The translations under genes and the position numbers were made by a program. Of a stretch of DNA of 35,939 nucleotides, positions 1-9,235 are shown one piece after another. Under the pieces are notes generated by a model that saw only the letters and a program-made list of their open reading frames with translations, searched no databases and was not told the origin of the DNA. Each line of letters starts with the position of its first letter. The stretch's first letter is position 1. Origin of the DNA: a candidate division WWE3 bacterium (GTDB taxonomy: Bacteria > Patescibacteriota > WWE3 > UBA101185 > UBA10185); the NCBI GenBank assembly GCA_003599255.1, contig QZJF01000017.1:1-35939 (forward strand), read 5' to 3'.

Positions 1-78
1 CATATATCACAATGGCGCGCCTTCTTACTACGCGTCCAGAGGGTTTAGGGGTGTTCTAAGAGTCTGATTTGAAGAGTG

Positions 79-696
79 TTACCTGGTAACGATGTTACCT
101 GCAATATCAATACATTCCGGGACCAGATAGGATGGGTAGTCGGGATATTCATCGAAAGCACTACACATTATAGAACCATTACCGTCAGCAAGAACTTTTA
201 TATCTGTTCCATCTTTCACCGCAAAAAAATAACCGCCCCCGGCCGATGACGAAGCAGGAACTACTCCTCCTCCAATATATTTTCCCAAATGTTTGTGGAT
301 AACCACCTGCATCCCGGTCAAATCTAACCCTTTGCTGATCAGTGCTGCTTTAATTTTAGCAGCGTCGCTTTCAATATCACACTCTTTATTAAAATACGCC
401 CACTCCTCGCAGGAATAATTTTCAAAATTGCACATACCGAATTGCGATCCGTCTTTATTTGTGACAATTTCCAAAATACCTTCGCTGTCTTCACAATATT
501 TTGCTGCAGGATTTGGCATGTTTGCAATCTGATCCGCCTCGCTGTCCGTTACCAACCCGGTATCTTCTTCCCGTACCGAGGTAAGGTTGTTATCAGTAAG
601 CTCTTTTTTGAACGGATTGGGTAAAAGCAGCACACTTAAAAATATGAGAGCTATGAATATAAACGTGAAATATTTTTTCACACCAGCATTATACAA
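79..696 (-). CDS. Membrane-anchored/secreted protein with DUF333-like domain
   Basis: 205-aa ORF; N-terminal TM segment; 'NPAAKYCEDSEGILEIVTNKDGSQFGMCNFENYSCEEWAYFNKEC' resembles the DUF333 (putative hemolysin) pattern. Confidence 0.8.
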   Translation of the reverse strand: MYNAGVKKYFTFIFIALIFLSVLLLPNPFKKELTDNNLTSVREEDTGLVTDSEADQIANMPNPAAKYCEDSEGILEIVTNKDGSQFGMCNFENYSCEEWAYFNKECDIESDAAKIKAALISKGLDLTGMQVVIHKHLGKYIGGGVVPASSSAGGGYFFAVKDGTDIKVLADGNGSIMCSAFDEYPDYPSYLVPECIDIAGNIVTR

Positions 697-768
697 CTTT
701 TTATTTGCTTTTACACCGCGAAATACTCATTTTAAATCAGTTACAGAAGCTTGAGAAAGCAAATATGT

Positions 769-805
769 ACTATAGGTTGACGATAAACCGAGGAGCAGGT
801 ATAAT
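769..805 (+). promoter_or_regulatory. CTATAG-box promoter 1: aCTATAG-g-TTGACG-17-TATAAT
   Basis: CTATAG ends at 775, -35 777-782, -10 800-805, 17-bp spacer; SD 'caggag' before ATG at 858. Confidence 0.75.
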
Positions 806-857
806 GCACTCCATCAACCAGATCTTAAAAAAGTGCTCTCGAATACAGGAGTAAAAA

Positions 858-1097
858 ATGGGAAAATTTTCTTCTTTTGTGAGGATAGCAATATTCTCCG
901 GCGCCACAGCAATTTTTTTCAATGTCTGGGCCGCCGTGATCTTTCGACAATCGATCAACGCTCCGACTTTGCCTGAATCCTCCGCGCTTCTGGACACCGG
1001 CGTAAAATACCTACTAACTGGCATTGGTTTCACCGGGGTTCTCGCAGTGTGCCTTGCGGCACTTCTTGTGATTCATTTAAAGAAGCGAACCCATTAA
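858..1097 (+). CDS. Small membrane protein (79 aa, about two TM segments), unknown function
   Basis: ORF with SD and upstream CTATAG promoter; hydrophobic segments. Confidence 0.75.
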   Translation: MGKFSSFVRIAIFSGATAIFFNVWAAVIFRQSINAPTLPESSALLDTGVKYLLTGIGFTGVLAVCLAALLVIHLKKRTH

Positions 1098-1214
1098 TAA
1101 TCGACTTTCCGGCATGCCGGCGTTTCAACCTGTGTTTAACACATAGGGGAGTTTTCGATAAAACTGCAAGCTAAAGCAAGTAAAAGTTAAAAGACTTTGT
1201 TTGTTTTAGAAAAG

Positions 1215-1242
1215 AAACGACTCAGAAATGGGTCGTTTTTTT
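1215..1242 (+). terminator. Intrinsic terminator, possibly bidirectional
   Basis: 'aaacgactcagaaatgggtcgttttttt' stem-loop with T-tract; minus strand also has a U-rich tail and faces the convergent gene at 1268-1675. Confidence 0.7.
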
Positions 1243-1267
1243 GTTAAAAAGTGGACTAGAAAATCTA

Positions 1268-1675
1268 CTATTTGCAAAATTCAAGCAGCCACTCAGCGTA
1301 TTTCCTGTGTTCGAAATCTTCCTTGGATAGAAGGTCGGTTAACACATTCTTGCACTCCTCCGGGTGGAGCTCTGCCATCTCAGTCAGATAAAAACGAAGG
1401 GTATCACTGTCGTATTCTTCTTCATCATTTAATTTGAGGGCATTGAACAGCTGATGAAGATAATCCGGTCCTCCTAGCTTTGATATTAACACCGACAGCA
1501 TCTCTCTGGTCCAAAAATCATTTCTGGGCGATTCCAATAATTCGAGTAATTGAGGTAAATCGGTTTTTGTTGTTATTAATCCTAGTTTCTTAAAACTCTC
1601 CAACTTCTGATCAACTGAATAATTCTCATCATCGGACCAAATTATTTCCATTTCTTTTGTGATTTCATTATTCAT
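1268..1675 (-). CDS. Hypothetical protein, alpha-helical (possibly HEAT-like)
   Basis: 135-aa ORF; leucine-rich helical pattern; no firm family. Confidence 0.65.
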   Translation of the reverse strand: MNNEITKEMEIIWSDDENYSVDQKLESFKKLGLITTKTDLPQLLELLESPRNDFWTREMLSVLISKLGGPDYLHQLFNALKLNDEEEYDSDTLRFYLTEMAELHPEECKNVLTDLLSKEDFEHRKYAEWLLEFCK

Positions 1676-1716
1676 TCTTCGATTTTAACATACGTACTGT
1701 GTAGATAATTCTAGGT

Positions 1717-1751
1717 CCTATAGTTCACGGACCCTGGTTTTACTATACAAT
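1717..1751 (+). promoter_or_regulatory. CTATAG-box promoter 2: tcCTATAG-TTCACG-16-TACAAT
   Basis: Same architecture as the other CTATAG promoters; -35 1724-1729, -10 1746-1751. Confidence 0.65.
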
Positions 1752-1797
1752 TAGCCCTAACAACAACGGTAATAAACACTCTAAGGAAAATAGCGAG

Positions 1798-1944
1798 ATG
1801 AATTACTTTGGTTTCTTGATTGGAGTTAAGGTGGCGTTCTTTGCGCTGATCTGTACGACTGTTGCCATTGGCTACAACCCTGCTGAAGTTCTTATTTACT
1901 TAAGATCCGCAGGGGGAGTTTTTTTGACACGACAAATTACTTGA
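1798..1944 (+). CDS. 48-aa putative membrane micro-ORF
   Basis: MNYFGFLIGVKVAFFALICTTVAIGYNPAEVLIYLRSAGGVFLTRQIT*; below the ORF-track cutoff; 'aagga' SD and CTATAG promoter upstream. Confidence 0.5.
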   Translation: MNYFGFLIGVKVAFFALICTTVAIGYNPAEVLIYLRSAGGVFLTRQIT

Positions 1945-1959
1945 CCTACAATTTTTTTA

Positions 1960-2640
1960 GTGAAAGAAAAAAAAGTAAATCCTTTTACAACCGTTACTCC
2001 ATTATCAAAACTCGTAGCACTAACGCTTTTCGTATCACTTCCATTCATTGGAGCCTATGTTGGTATAAGATTTCAGAAGTCAGTAACGGTCCAACCAGTT
2101 GTGATAAATAAATCGTGTGAGCAGTGTGTGCCTCAAAACAATACAAAAAAACCTGCAGAAGAACCGCGTCTGATAATGGAAAAGAAAGTCGCCGGAGGGA
2201 GAATAGCAGCCTACAGACCAACCGGAAACGCCGCGGACGATGTGTTTTATATAGCTTTGGAAGTAGGTAAATATATACCCGAGATTTACTCCAGTGCCTC
2301 ATCTACTTTTTCCGAGGATGGGCTCTTTGCAATCGTTAACAGCAAACTATTTGTTGTAAATGGACAGACTAATAAAATTGACGTGTACAACATTATGCCG
2401 GAGGGCGTCAGTGAAGAAGACTACAACTTCAGTTCGCTTGGTTATCTGGAGTCCATTGATCTTCCCAGGTATAGATTAGGAACTTTGTATCGTTTGGAGT
2501 GTGTTACCCAAGATTGCTTAGTAAGCACGGCATTTCACTTGGAAGCGGGCTGCGGAATGAATCTCAACGTTAATACAAAAGAGTTTTCCAATATTCAATG
2601 CGGCGGCATGGGAGGCGAGATTATTCCCGAAAGATATTAA
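1960..2640 (+). CDS. Membrane-anchored hypothetical protein, GTG start
   Basis: 226-aa ORF; N-terminus 'NPFTTVTPLSKLVALTLFVSLPFIGAYVGIRFQ' resembles a recurrent CPR N-terminal anchor. Confidence 0.7.
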   Translation: MKEKKVNPFTTVTPLSKLVALTLFVSLPFIGAYVGIRFQKSVTVQPVVINKSCEQCVPQNNTKKPAEEPRLIMEKKVAGGRIAAYRPTGNAADDVFYIALEVGKYIPEIYSSASSTFSEDGLFAIVNSKLFVVNGQTNKIDVYNIMPEGVSEEDYNFSSLGYLESIDLPRYRLGTLYRLECVTQDCLVSTAFHLEAGCGMNLNVNTKEFSNIQCGGMGGEIIPERY

Positions 2641-2694
2641 TTCCCAGATAATGTACACACTTTTCTTTTGTCTTCCCCTTGCTATAATTCAGCC

Positions 2695-3117
2695 ATGAAT
2701 ACAATCCTTGGCCAAAATGAGATAAATTTGCTGATAAACCTAATTCTGAGCCTATTTGCAGGATTCATTATTGGCTCAGAAAGGGAATCCAGAGGAAAGG
2801 ACGCAGGTATCAGTACACACTCATTTGTCATAACAGGGGCAATGCTTTTTACATTCCTATCTTCCGTTGTTGATCCCATGTCCACATCCAGAATCGCTGC
2901 TCAAATAGTCTCGGGAATAGGATTTCTAGGAGCGGGACTTATATTAAAAGAGGGATCAAATGTACGTAATCTTACTACGGCCGCTAGTATATGGTACGCA
3001 GGTGCCATTGGCATGGCTTTCGGTTTCAACTACCGATTAATCGGCATTATGGCAACCATTGCAGCAGCTCTTATTCCCAAAATCCCTCATATTAATAAGA
3101 AAAACCCTGAATTATGA
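2695..3117 (+). CDS. MgtC/SapB family membrane protein
   Basis: 'GFIIGSERESRGKDAGISTHSFVITGAMLFT' and 'GIGFLGAGLILKEGSNVRNLTTAASIWYAGAIGMA' are MgtC-like. Start moved from 2668 to ATG 2695, 6 nt after TATAAT (2683-2688). Confidence 0.9.
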   Translation: MNTILGQNEINLLINLILSLFAGFIIGSERESRGKDAGISTHSFVITGAMLFTFLSSVVDPMSTSRIAAQIVSGIGFLGAGLILKEGSNVRNLTTAASIWYAGAIGMAFGFNYRLIGIMATIAAALIPKIPHINKKNPEL

Positions 3118-3512
3118 ACAACTCTTATAACTGGTACCAGACTCTGATTAAACCTGATTGGGCACCCCCAAGTTGGCTTTTTGGCCCTGTTTGGACAGTC
3201 TTATACATTATAATTGCGGTAACATTTGGTTTTGTGTTTTACAAAACCGCTAAAAAAGAATTACCTAAGAAAGTGGCATTACCTTTTGTACTAAATTTAT
3301 TTTTTAACTTCGTATTTACACCTATCCAATTCGGATTGAGAAGCAACATTCTGGCTGCGGTAGATATATTATTGGTGTTGGCGACATTAATTTGGTCATT
3401 TTACTCCATCAAGTCTTACTACAAATGGGTAGTTCTCGCTAACATGCCATACTTACTCTGGGTATGTTTCGCTACAATACTACAACTGACAATCACGTAT
3501 TTAAACTTTTAA
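3114..3512 (+). CDS. TspO/MBR family protein
   Basis: 'WYQTLIKPDWAPPSWLFGPVWTVLYIIIAVTFGFV' is TspO-like; start overlaps the MgtC stop (ATGA). Confidence 0.9.
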   Translation: MNNSYNWYQTLIKPDWAPPSWLFGPVWTVLYIIIAVTFGFVFYKTAKKELPKKVALPFVLNLFFNFVFTPIQFGLRSNILAAVDILLVLATLIWSFYSIKSYYKWVVLANMPYLLWVCFATILQLTITYLNF

Positions 3513-3532
3513 AATACCTTTGAGAAATAATT

Positions 3533-4252
3533 TCAGTCCAAGAACTCTATGGTATCCTGCCAGCCTTTGGTACCTTCTGCAGAAGCGCTAATCCCATACT
3601 GCCCTATACTGAAAAATAAAAACTTATCGGAATGTTCACTGTCTCCCAAAAAATATGAAATCCCGTTACTTTGCGTATATCTAAACGGACAGTTTTCATA
3701 AAGTCTAAAAAATTCCTGCATATCTTCCCATTCAGGTGCTACACGAATATTAACTTTTTCGTAAGTATCCGGGTACTGGTCCATGCCTGTATCAACAACA
3801 TATACCTCACAGTCTTCTTCTGAATATCCGCTAAGTAGCCTTTTTTCCACTGCCTCTACAAGTGTGTCATCTGGAGACTTAGCAAATATCTCAACATACT
3901 GTCCTGATTCGGGTTCCGAGGAATCATAATTCACATATACTTTATTGCCCGATTCATGAATACTTATAGTTTGGTTACCCTGATTTTCCAGATAATAGAA
4001 TCCTATCCCCAAAATTTCCGAAACATATTTTTTTTGACCGGGTTCCGGCAATTCCTCCTGTTCCTCCGGCACAGAGGGGGATGTTTCTTGTACCGGCAGC
4101 ATTTCTTTCTCTTCAACGACAACCGCGTTCTCATAACTTCCGGACTGAGAATTTCCGTCCTTAATCGACAACTCGCGGACCAGGTAAAAAACCGCGGGAA
4201 CGGTGAGAAACAACATAAACAGTATCACCTGAAATAGATGGGACTTGTTCAT
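3533..4252 (-). CDS. Membrane-anchored extracytoplasmic hypothetical protein
   Basis: 239-aa ORF with N-terminal TM and a Pro/Glu-rich linker. Confidence 0.7.
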   Translation of the reverse strand: MNKSHLFQVILFMLFLTVPAVFYLVRELSIKDGNSQSGSYENAVVVEEKEMLPVQETSPSVPEEQEELPEPGQKKYVSEILGIGFYYLENQGNQTISIHESGNKVYVNYDSSEPESGQYVEIFAKSPDDTLVEAVEKRLLSGYSEEDCEVYVVDTGMDQYPDTYEKVNIRVAPEWEDMQEFFRLYENCPFRYTQSNGISYFLGDSEHSDKFLFFSIGQYGISASAEGTKGWQDTIEFLD

Positions 4253-4328
4253 GCCACTATTTTACTCCTTTTTAAAAGTCATTAATCAATTATTTGCCAA
4301 GTAATGAGTATTCTGTAATGATAATTTC

Positions 4329-5432
4329 ATGAAATCAAATAAAGCATTTTTTATATCAGTATTTGTTCTGCTGGCCATTATCGTTTCAGCCGCGGCATTC
4401 TTTATTAAGGATCGTGTAGTGGATACACCGCCTATAGGAGATCCTCCTATGGGTATTGAGAACAAATACGTCCATCCCCTTTTTAAATATTCTATATCCG
4501 TACCAGAAGAACTTCAGATTGTCCCCAACGGAGGTACTAATATTTTAATCATGAAAAAAGAACAGGAACCTGGTCCGGGACCTGTTAATTTTATTTACAT
4601 ATCCGTTGTTACGCCGGACACAATGGAGGACGAAGGAAATATTTACAACTACAATCCGGGGCAATTTGAAAGGCTGATGGGTCTGAAGATTGGGAAAAGT
4701 GTGGCAGTCGCGGATATAGATCAGCCGGGCATTGCCGAGAGATTTACCTACACAAGAGTGGACGATACAAAGATTAACGGACTTCCGGTTAAGAGATATG
4801 AAAACACAAGTCCCTGGGAGTTTCCAAACGGAACAACGGAAACCAGATATGTTCTGGAAAACGACGGATACATTTATATCCTTGGGTCTTACACAGGAGG
4901 AGATAGCGTTGGAGTCTCGGCTCTGGATCCCCGAGTAGCTCACCAGGTTATTTCTACTTTTAAACCCGGAGTTCCTATTGAAACCGGATGGAAGCAACTT
5001 AATTCGTCTGTGTACGGGTTCACCATCTTGTATCCTGAAGATTTAGATCATCAAACGACAACTGAGGGAGAAAGATTTCTCAAAGTCGGTCCGACTCAGA
5101 GTCTGGGAACAGAATTGTTTGACGGAATAAGTTTAGTCATAAGATCAGGCTATTTTGAATCCGGAACATTCGAGGATCTGGTAGCGGCAAAATATGACGA
5201 AATAAAGAATGATCAAACTCAACCGCAACTGGGCGAGAAGAAACAAATATCAATAGCCGGAAAAGAAGGCTACATCTTTTCGGTTTCGGGACTGGGCGAA
5301 TGGACCCAGACTTATTTGCCCAAGGGAAACAACGAATACATAGAAATAATCAATAACACGGTGGAACCCAGCAACAGAGAACAAACTTATAAAAAAATAG
5401 TTGATAAAATGCTTGATACATTAGCTTACTGA
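4329..5432 (+). CDS. Membrane-anchored extracytoplasmic hypothetical protein with two similar halves
   Basis: 367-aa ORF; N-terminal TM; 'FKYSISVPEELQ...' and 'YGFTILYPEDLD...' look like repeated PsbP-like-fold modules (inference). Confidence 0.7.
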   Translation: MKSNKAFFISVFVLLAIIVSAAAFFIKDRVVDTPPIGDPPMGIENKYVHPLFKYSISVPEELQIVPNGGTNILIMKKEQEPGPGPVNFIYISVVTPDTMEDEGNIYNYNPGQFERLMGLKIGKSVAVADIDQPGIAERFTYTRVDDTKINGLPVKRYENTSPWEFPNGTTETRYVLENDGYIYILGSYTGGDSVGVSALDPRVAHQVISTFKPGVPIETGWKQLNSSVYGFTILYPEDLDHQTTTEGERFLKVGPTQSLGTELFDGISLVIRSGYFESGTFEDLVAAKYDEIKNDQTQPQLGEKKQISIAGKEGYIFSVSGLGEWTQTYLPKGNNEYIEIINNTVEPSNREQTYKKIVDKMLDTLAY

Positions 5433-5444
5433 CACAGCTCAATG

Positions 5445-5482
5445 CCCTATAGTTTTACAGGGGCGGGATTTCGCGGTAGAAT
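5445..5482 (+). promoter_or_regulatory. CTATAG-box promoter 3: ccCTATAG-t-TTTACA-17-TAGAAT
   Basis: -35 5454-5459, -10 5477-5482; SD 'aaggagg' before ATG 5536. Confidence 0.75.
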
Positions 5483-5535
5483 AGCTGTATCCCGAAAATC
5501 CATTACTTAAACAGATCCCACACAAGGAGGGTATT

Positions 5536-5922
5536 ATGGAAGGCGCACTTTTGATCACGAGCGACACCACCTTACTTGACGGCCACGGCAACTCAAAGTT
5601 AAACCTATACGATCTGATTGCCGAACAGGGCTGGTGCAGCGATGTTATCATCGCTACCCCAAATATCAACGCACTGGAGCTGAAACAGCTGCAACTGACT
5701 AAGGACATGTTCCGCGGTATTGCTGGTCCTGAATATCTTGACCTTGCCGTGCTGTTTTACGGGTGGCGTAGAGGCGATGTAGTTGTAGAGGACAGATGGG
5801 AGCTTGGTGCTACGAACGGCAACCAGACATTTGTCCACATCTATCCAGCAGAGTTTTTTAGTGTTCCTGGAAGTTGGAACATGTTTGCCGAGACGACAGC
5901 ATTTAAACTCGCGCTTCGTTAG
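5536..5922 (+). CDS. Soluble hypothetical protein (128 aa)
   Basis: ORF with strong SD, CTATAG promoter and downstream terminator; no recognised family. Confidence 0.75.
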   Translation: MEGALLITSDTTLLDGHGNSKLNLYDLIAEQGWCSDVIIATPNINALELKQLQLTKDMFRGIAGPEYLDLAVLFYGWRRGDVVVEDRWELGATNGNQTFVHIYPAEFFSVPGSWNMFAETTAFKLALR

Positions 5923-5951
5923 TCGTAGCCGCCTTAACTTTTCTCGCTCAT

Positions 5952-6004
5952 GGACGTCCCGAAACTGCATATAATCATGCAACCACAGGACGTCCTTTTT
6001 TATT
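5952..6004 (+). terminator. Intrinsic terminator
   Basis: 'ggacgtcc ... ggacgtcc' stem with inner tgcat/atgca pairing, then 'tttttta'. Confidence 0.75.
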
Positions 6005-6087
6005 TAAACTTTTTTCAGCTACTTCTCAGACTCTTGTTCTATATTTCCTACAGTAAAAATTTACATATAGAAAGTAGGTGAATATAA

Positions 6088-6492
6088 ATGATTAACAAAA
6101 AATTAATTTTCGGGTTGTCAGCACTGATTTTAGGAGCAGGAGTATTTATGCTTCCCGGTAAAGTAATGGCATACCAGGGTGACTATACTCAAAAAGGACC
6201 GAACTGTGATCCTGAAAGACATGAAGCCATGGAGCAAGCCTTCGAAAATAATGACTATCAAGCATGGGCTGACCTCATGGAAGGACGAGGCAGAGTAACT
6301 GAGGTCATTAACGAAAGCAATTTCAATAGATTCGCCGAGGCACATAGACTGGCCGAGGAAGGAAACTATGACGCAGCCGACGCAATAAGAGCAGAACTTG
6401 GACTACGAACCAGAAACGGTGAAAGAACAGGTTCTGGTTATATGCGCGGAATGGGCCAAGGAAGAGGACAGGGACTTGGAATAAACAGGTAA
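6088..6492 (+). CDS. Small secreted protein with Gly/Arg/Met-rich C-terminus
   Basis: 134 aa; signal-like N-terminus ending 'VMAYQG'; 'HEAMEQAFENNDYQAWADLMEGRGRVTEVINESNF' resembles a family often seen in CPR genomes (recollection, not searched). Confidence 0.75.
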   Translation: MINKKLIFGLSALILGAGVFMLPGKVMAYQGDYTQKGPNCDPERHEAMEQAFENNDYQAWADLMEGRGRVTEVINESNFNRFAEAHRLAEEGNYDAADAIRAELGLRTRNGERTGSGYMRGMGQGRGQGLGINR

Positions 6493-6510
6493 AAATACAC
6501 CTAGTATCAA

Positions 6511-6560
6511 ACAAGGGACTTCGAAATGGATCTTATCCGCTACGAAGTCCTTTGTTATTT
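6511..6560 (+). terminator. Intrinsic terminator
   Basis: 'acaagggacttcg ... cgaagtcctttgt' followed by 'tattttt'. Confidence 0.75.
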
Positions 6561-6621
6561 TTGTGAATGTTTACAGCGTATATATAGATGATATGATGGA
6601 TTAACGGGAAGACATAACCAT

Positions 6622-7752
6622 ATGAATTTCATGGGAAAAAAATTTTTAAGCGTAATTGCCTTTGGAATAATCGTCGTATTACTGCCGGTACTTAGTTCCG
6701 CACAGGAAAACAAAATATACTTTTTTTACGGAAACGGCTGCCCTCATTGTGCAGTGGTAGAAGAATATTTTGAAAAAAACGGATTTTTTGACAAATACCC
6801 AATCGAAAATAAGGAAATATACTTCAATAGAGACAATGCTTTCTTGTACAACGCCCTAATGGGCAAATTGGGGGTGCCTGAGCAACAACGAGGGGTCCCA
6901 ACTCTGGTTGTAGGAGATAAAGTTTTTGTAGGTGACAAGCCGATTATTGATAACTTTGAATTAGCCGTTTCGGAATTCATGGAGCAAAATACTGACTTCA
7001 ATACAGATAATACAACTGATGGAAATTCAGTTCCGGAACTAGAAGAAAATATTAGCGAAGAACAAACCAGGACTAAACTTGATCTGACACTTGCTGCCGT
7101 AGTAGCTGCGAGCCTGGTTGATGCTATAAATCCGTGCGCATTTGCCGTCCTGATTATTCTCATGAGCACAATTTTGGCAACAGGTGAAGGTAAAAAAGCC
7201 CTAAGATCCGGTTTAGCCTTTTCACTCTCAATATTCATATCTTACTTTCTAATGGGTATCGGTCTATATGCTGCCTTAGGTTCAGGACAAATATCCGGCA
7301 TTTTTTATAAATTCATCGGAGTTCTGGCACTTATATTAGGATTGTTTAATCTTAAGGACTACTTCTGGTACGGAAAGGTGTTTCTTATGGAAGTCCCCGT
7401 GTCATGGAGACCAAAGATGAAAAACCTTATCGGTTCAGTTACCAGCCCTGCGGGAGCATTTGGTGTAGGGTTTCTTGTAAGTCTGTTTCTTCTCCCGTGC
7501 ACAAGCGGACCATACATTGTTATTTTGGGTATGCTGGCTGAGAAAACGTTACACGCTAGAGCTGTGTTATACCTTTTGCTTTACAACATTATTTTCGTAT
7601 CTCCTATGGTCTTAATTTCCGCAGCCGTTTACAAGGGCTTTGACCCTAACAAAGCAGAGCAAATCAGACAAAAAAATCTGCGGGTACTACATCTTGTAGC
7701 CGGGATTATTCTGCTGTTAATGGGATTTGCTATTGTGTGGGGTTTGATCTAA
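6622..7752 (+). CDS. Thioredoxin-like domain fused to a CcdA/DsbD-like transmembrane domain
   Basis: CPHC in 'YFFYGNGCPHCAVVEEYF'; 'DAINPCAFAVLIILM' and 'LLPCTSGPYIVILGML' membrane cysteines typical of CcdA/DsbD. Confidence 0.85.
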   Translation: MNFMGKKFLSVIAFGIIVVLLPVLSSAQENKIYFFYGNGCPHCAVVEEYFEKNGFFDKYPIENKEIYFNRDNAFLYNALMGKLGVPEQQRGVPTLVVGDKVFVGDKPIIDNFELAVSEFMEQNTDFNTDNTTDGNSVPELEENISEEQTRTKLDLTLAAVVAASLVDAINPCAFAVLIILMSTILATGEGKKALRSGLAFSLSIFISYFLMGIGLYAALGSGQISGIFYKFIGVLALILGLFNLKDYFWYGKVFLMEVPVSWRPKMKNLIGSVTSPAGAFGVGFLVSLFLLPCTSGPYIVILGMLAEKTLHARAVLYLLLYNIIFVSPMVLISAAVYKGFDPNKAEQIRQKNLRVLHLVAGIILLLMGFAIVWGLI

Positions 7753-7768
7753 TCTGCCGGAGTACCGA

Positions 7769-8128
7769 TTACAAACACTTTGAAAGAAGCAGTAATTCCT
7801 GGGGAGTAGGATCCTGTGTTTCCATAAGCTCTTTGGCCCGTTCCTCACCGACCGCCTGAACAGCGCAATCTATCTGCTCGGGGGTTACATTTTCCTGAAG
7901 GTCTTCGACGAGCCCCTCCATATCTCCTGAATCTAACATTTCCTTCTGTTCCGGTGAAAGTTTGTCGGTATCTATAACCTGCTCTATAGCTGTTTTTTGA
8001 ACATAACCCTGGAGATCTCCGGATCTTACACCCTTGTATAAAAAGTACATCAGACCAAGAATGCCTATCCCAACGGCTATAGCCACTACAAGAAGCAGAA
8101 CTTTCAATAAGGAGATTATTTTATCCAT
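7769..8128 (-). CDS. Hypothetical single-TM protein
   Basis: 119-aa ORF with N-terminal TM. Confidence 0.65.
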   Translation of the reverse strand: MDKIISLLKVLLLVVAIAVGIGILGLMYFLYKGVRSGDLQGYVQKTAIEQVIDTDKLSPEQKEMLDSGDMEGLVEDLQENVTPEQIDCAVQAVGEERAKELMETQDPTPQELLLLSKCL

Positions 8129-8205
8129 ATATACAAAATAATATCACATAGATACTTTACATACCCCTGATTGTGAAACCCACGTATTACATCTAAAATG
8201 CATAT

Positions 8206-8787
8206 ATGTTCGGTGATGAAATTAACAGACAGGAAGCGGCAGAATGGACACCGGCACTCAAAGAAAGATTAAAACCCGCAGTACTTTATCATGCTTCAAG
8301 AAATAGAAATATTGAGGTTTTCGAGCCCAGAGCCGAATCAGTCAGGCATCCGGAAGAAGGTCCCGTAGTTTTTGCTGCTGAGGACGAGGTCTATGCGTGC
8401 AAATTCCTTGTCCCCTCCGACGATTCTTGGGCTAAATTATCGAGATTTGGAAAAGTGCACGTCGCCGTGTACGCAGATAAGGCAAGATTCTTTGAAAACG
8501 ATAAAGGCGGGGCCGTGTATGAATTACCTTCCGATAGCTTTGAACTGGATCCAAAATTCAGCGGCTCGACCGTTGAATGGACCAGCAAATCTCCGGTCAA
8601 ACCAATTAAAAAAATTGTTTACGAATCAGGTTTCCAGGCAATGTTGGACAACCGTGTCCAGGTATATTTCATCACTCCGGAACAGCTTCAGAGCATGAAA
8701 GACGCGCCGGATCATGGATACGCCATAATTAAAACTCTTGAATCTGAAAACGCCAAGCTCAACAAAAATGTTATACCTCTAAAATAG
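8206..8787 (+). CDS. Hypothetical protein, possibly ADP-ribosyltransferase-fold-like
   Basis: 'LYHASRNRNIEVFEPRAES...GPVVFAAEDEVYACKFLV' loosely resembles ART-fold entry motifs; family not established. Confidence 0.65.
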   Translation: MFGDEINRQEAAEWTPALKERLKPAVLYHASRNRNIEVFEPRAESVRHPEEGPVVFAAEDEVYACKFLVPSDDSWAKLSRFGKVHVAVYADKARFFENDKGGAVYELPSDSFELDPKFSGSTVEWTSKSPVKPIKKIVYESGFQAMLDNRVQVYFITPEQLQSMKDAPDHGYAIIKTLESENAKLNKNVIPLK

Positions 8788-8833
8788 CCCTGCTATATAA
8801 ATTGTTGCCCCTTTGGTGTAATATATAGATGAA

Positions 8834-9232
8834 ATGAAAGGATATGTCGTAAACATCGAAAAAGAAACGCTTGAAAACGAATATTTTAGGAAAGTCCTGT
8901 ACACAGCAAAAAATACCCAGCTCGTACTTATGTCTATAAAACCGGGAGATGAGATTGGAGATGAACTTCATGAGCTGGACCAATTCATTAGAGTTGAGAA
9001 AGGCAAAGCTACGGCAATCTTGAACAAAGGCAAAACCGAGTATAACTTGGAAGAAGATCACGCGATAATCATACCCGCCGGTACATGGCACAATATAATC
9101 AATACGGGCACAGCAGACCTAAAATTGTACACACTATACTGTCCTCCTGAACATAAGGATGGAACTGTGCACGCAACAAAAGAAGAGGCCGTTGAAGAAC
9201 ATTTTGACGGTAAATTAACCGAAAGCTCATAA
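8834..9232 (+). CDS. Cupin-domain protein
   Basis: 'IKPGDEIGDELHELDQFIRVEKGKATAIL...IIIPAGTWHNIINTG' cupin motifs. Confidence 0.88.
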   Translation: MKGYVVNIEKETLENEYFRKVLYTAKNTQLVLMSIKPGDEIGDELHELDQFIRVEKGKATAILNKGKTEYNLEEDHAIIIPAGTWHNIINTGTADLKLYTLYCPPEHKDGTVHATKEEAVEEHFDGKLTESS

Positions 9233-9235
9233 TTA

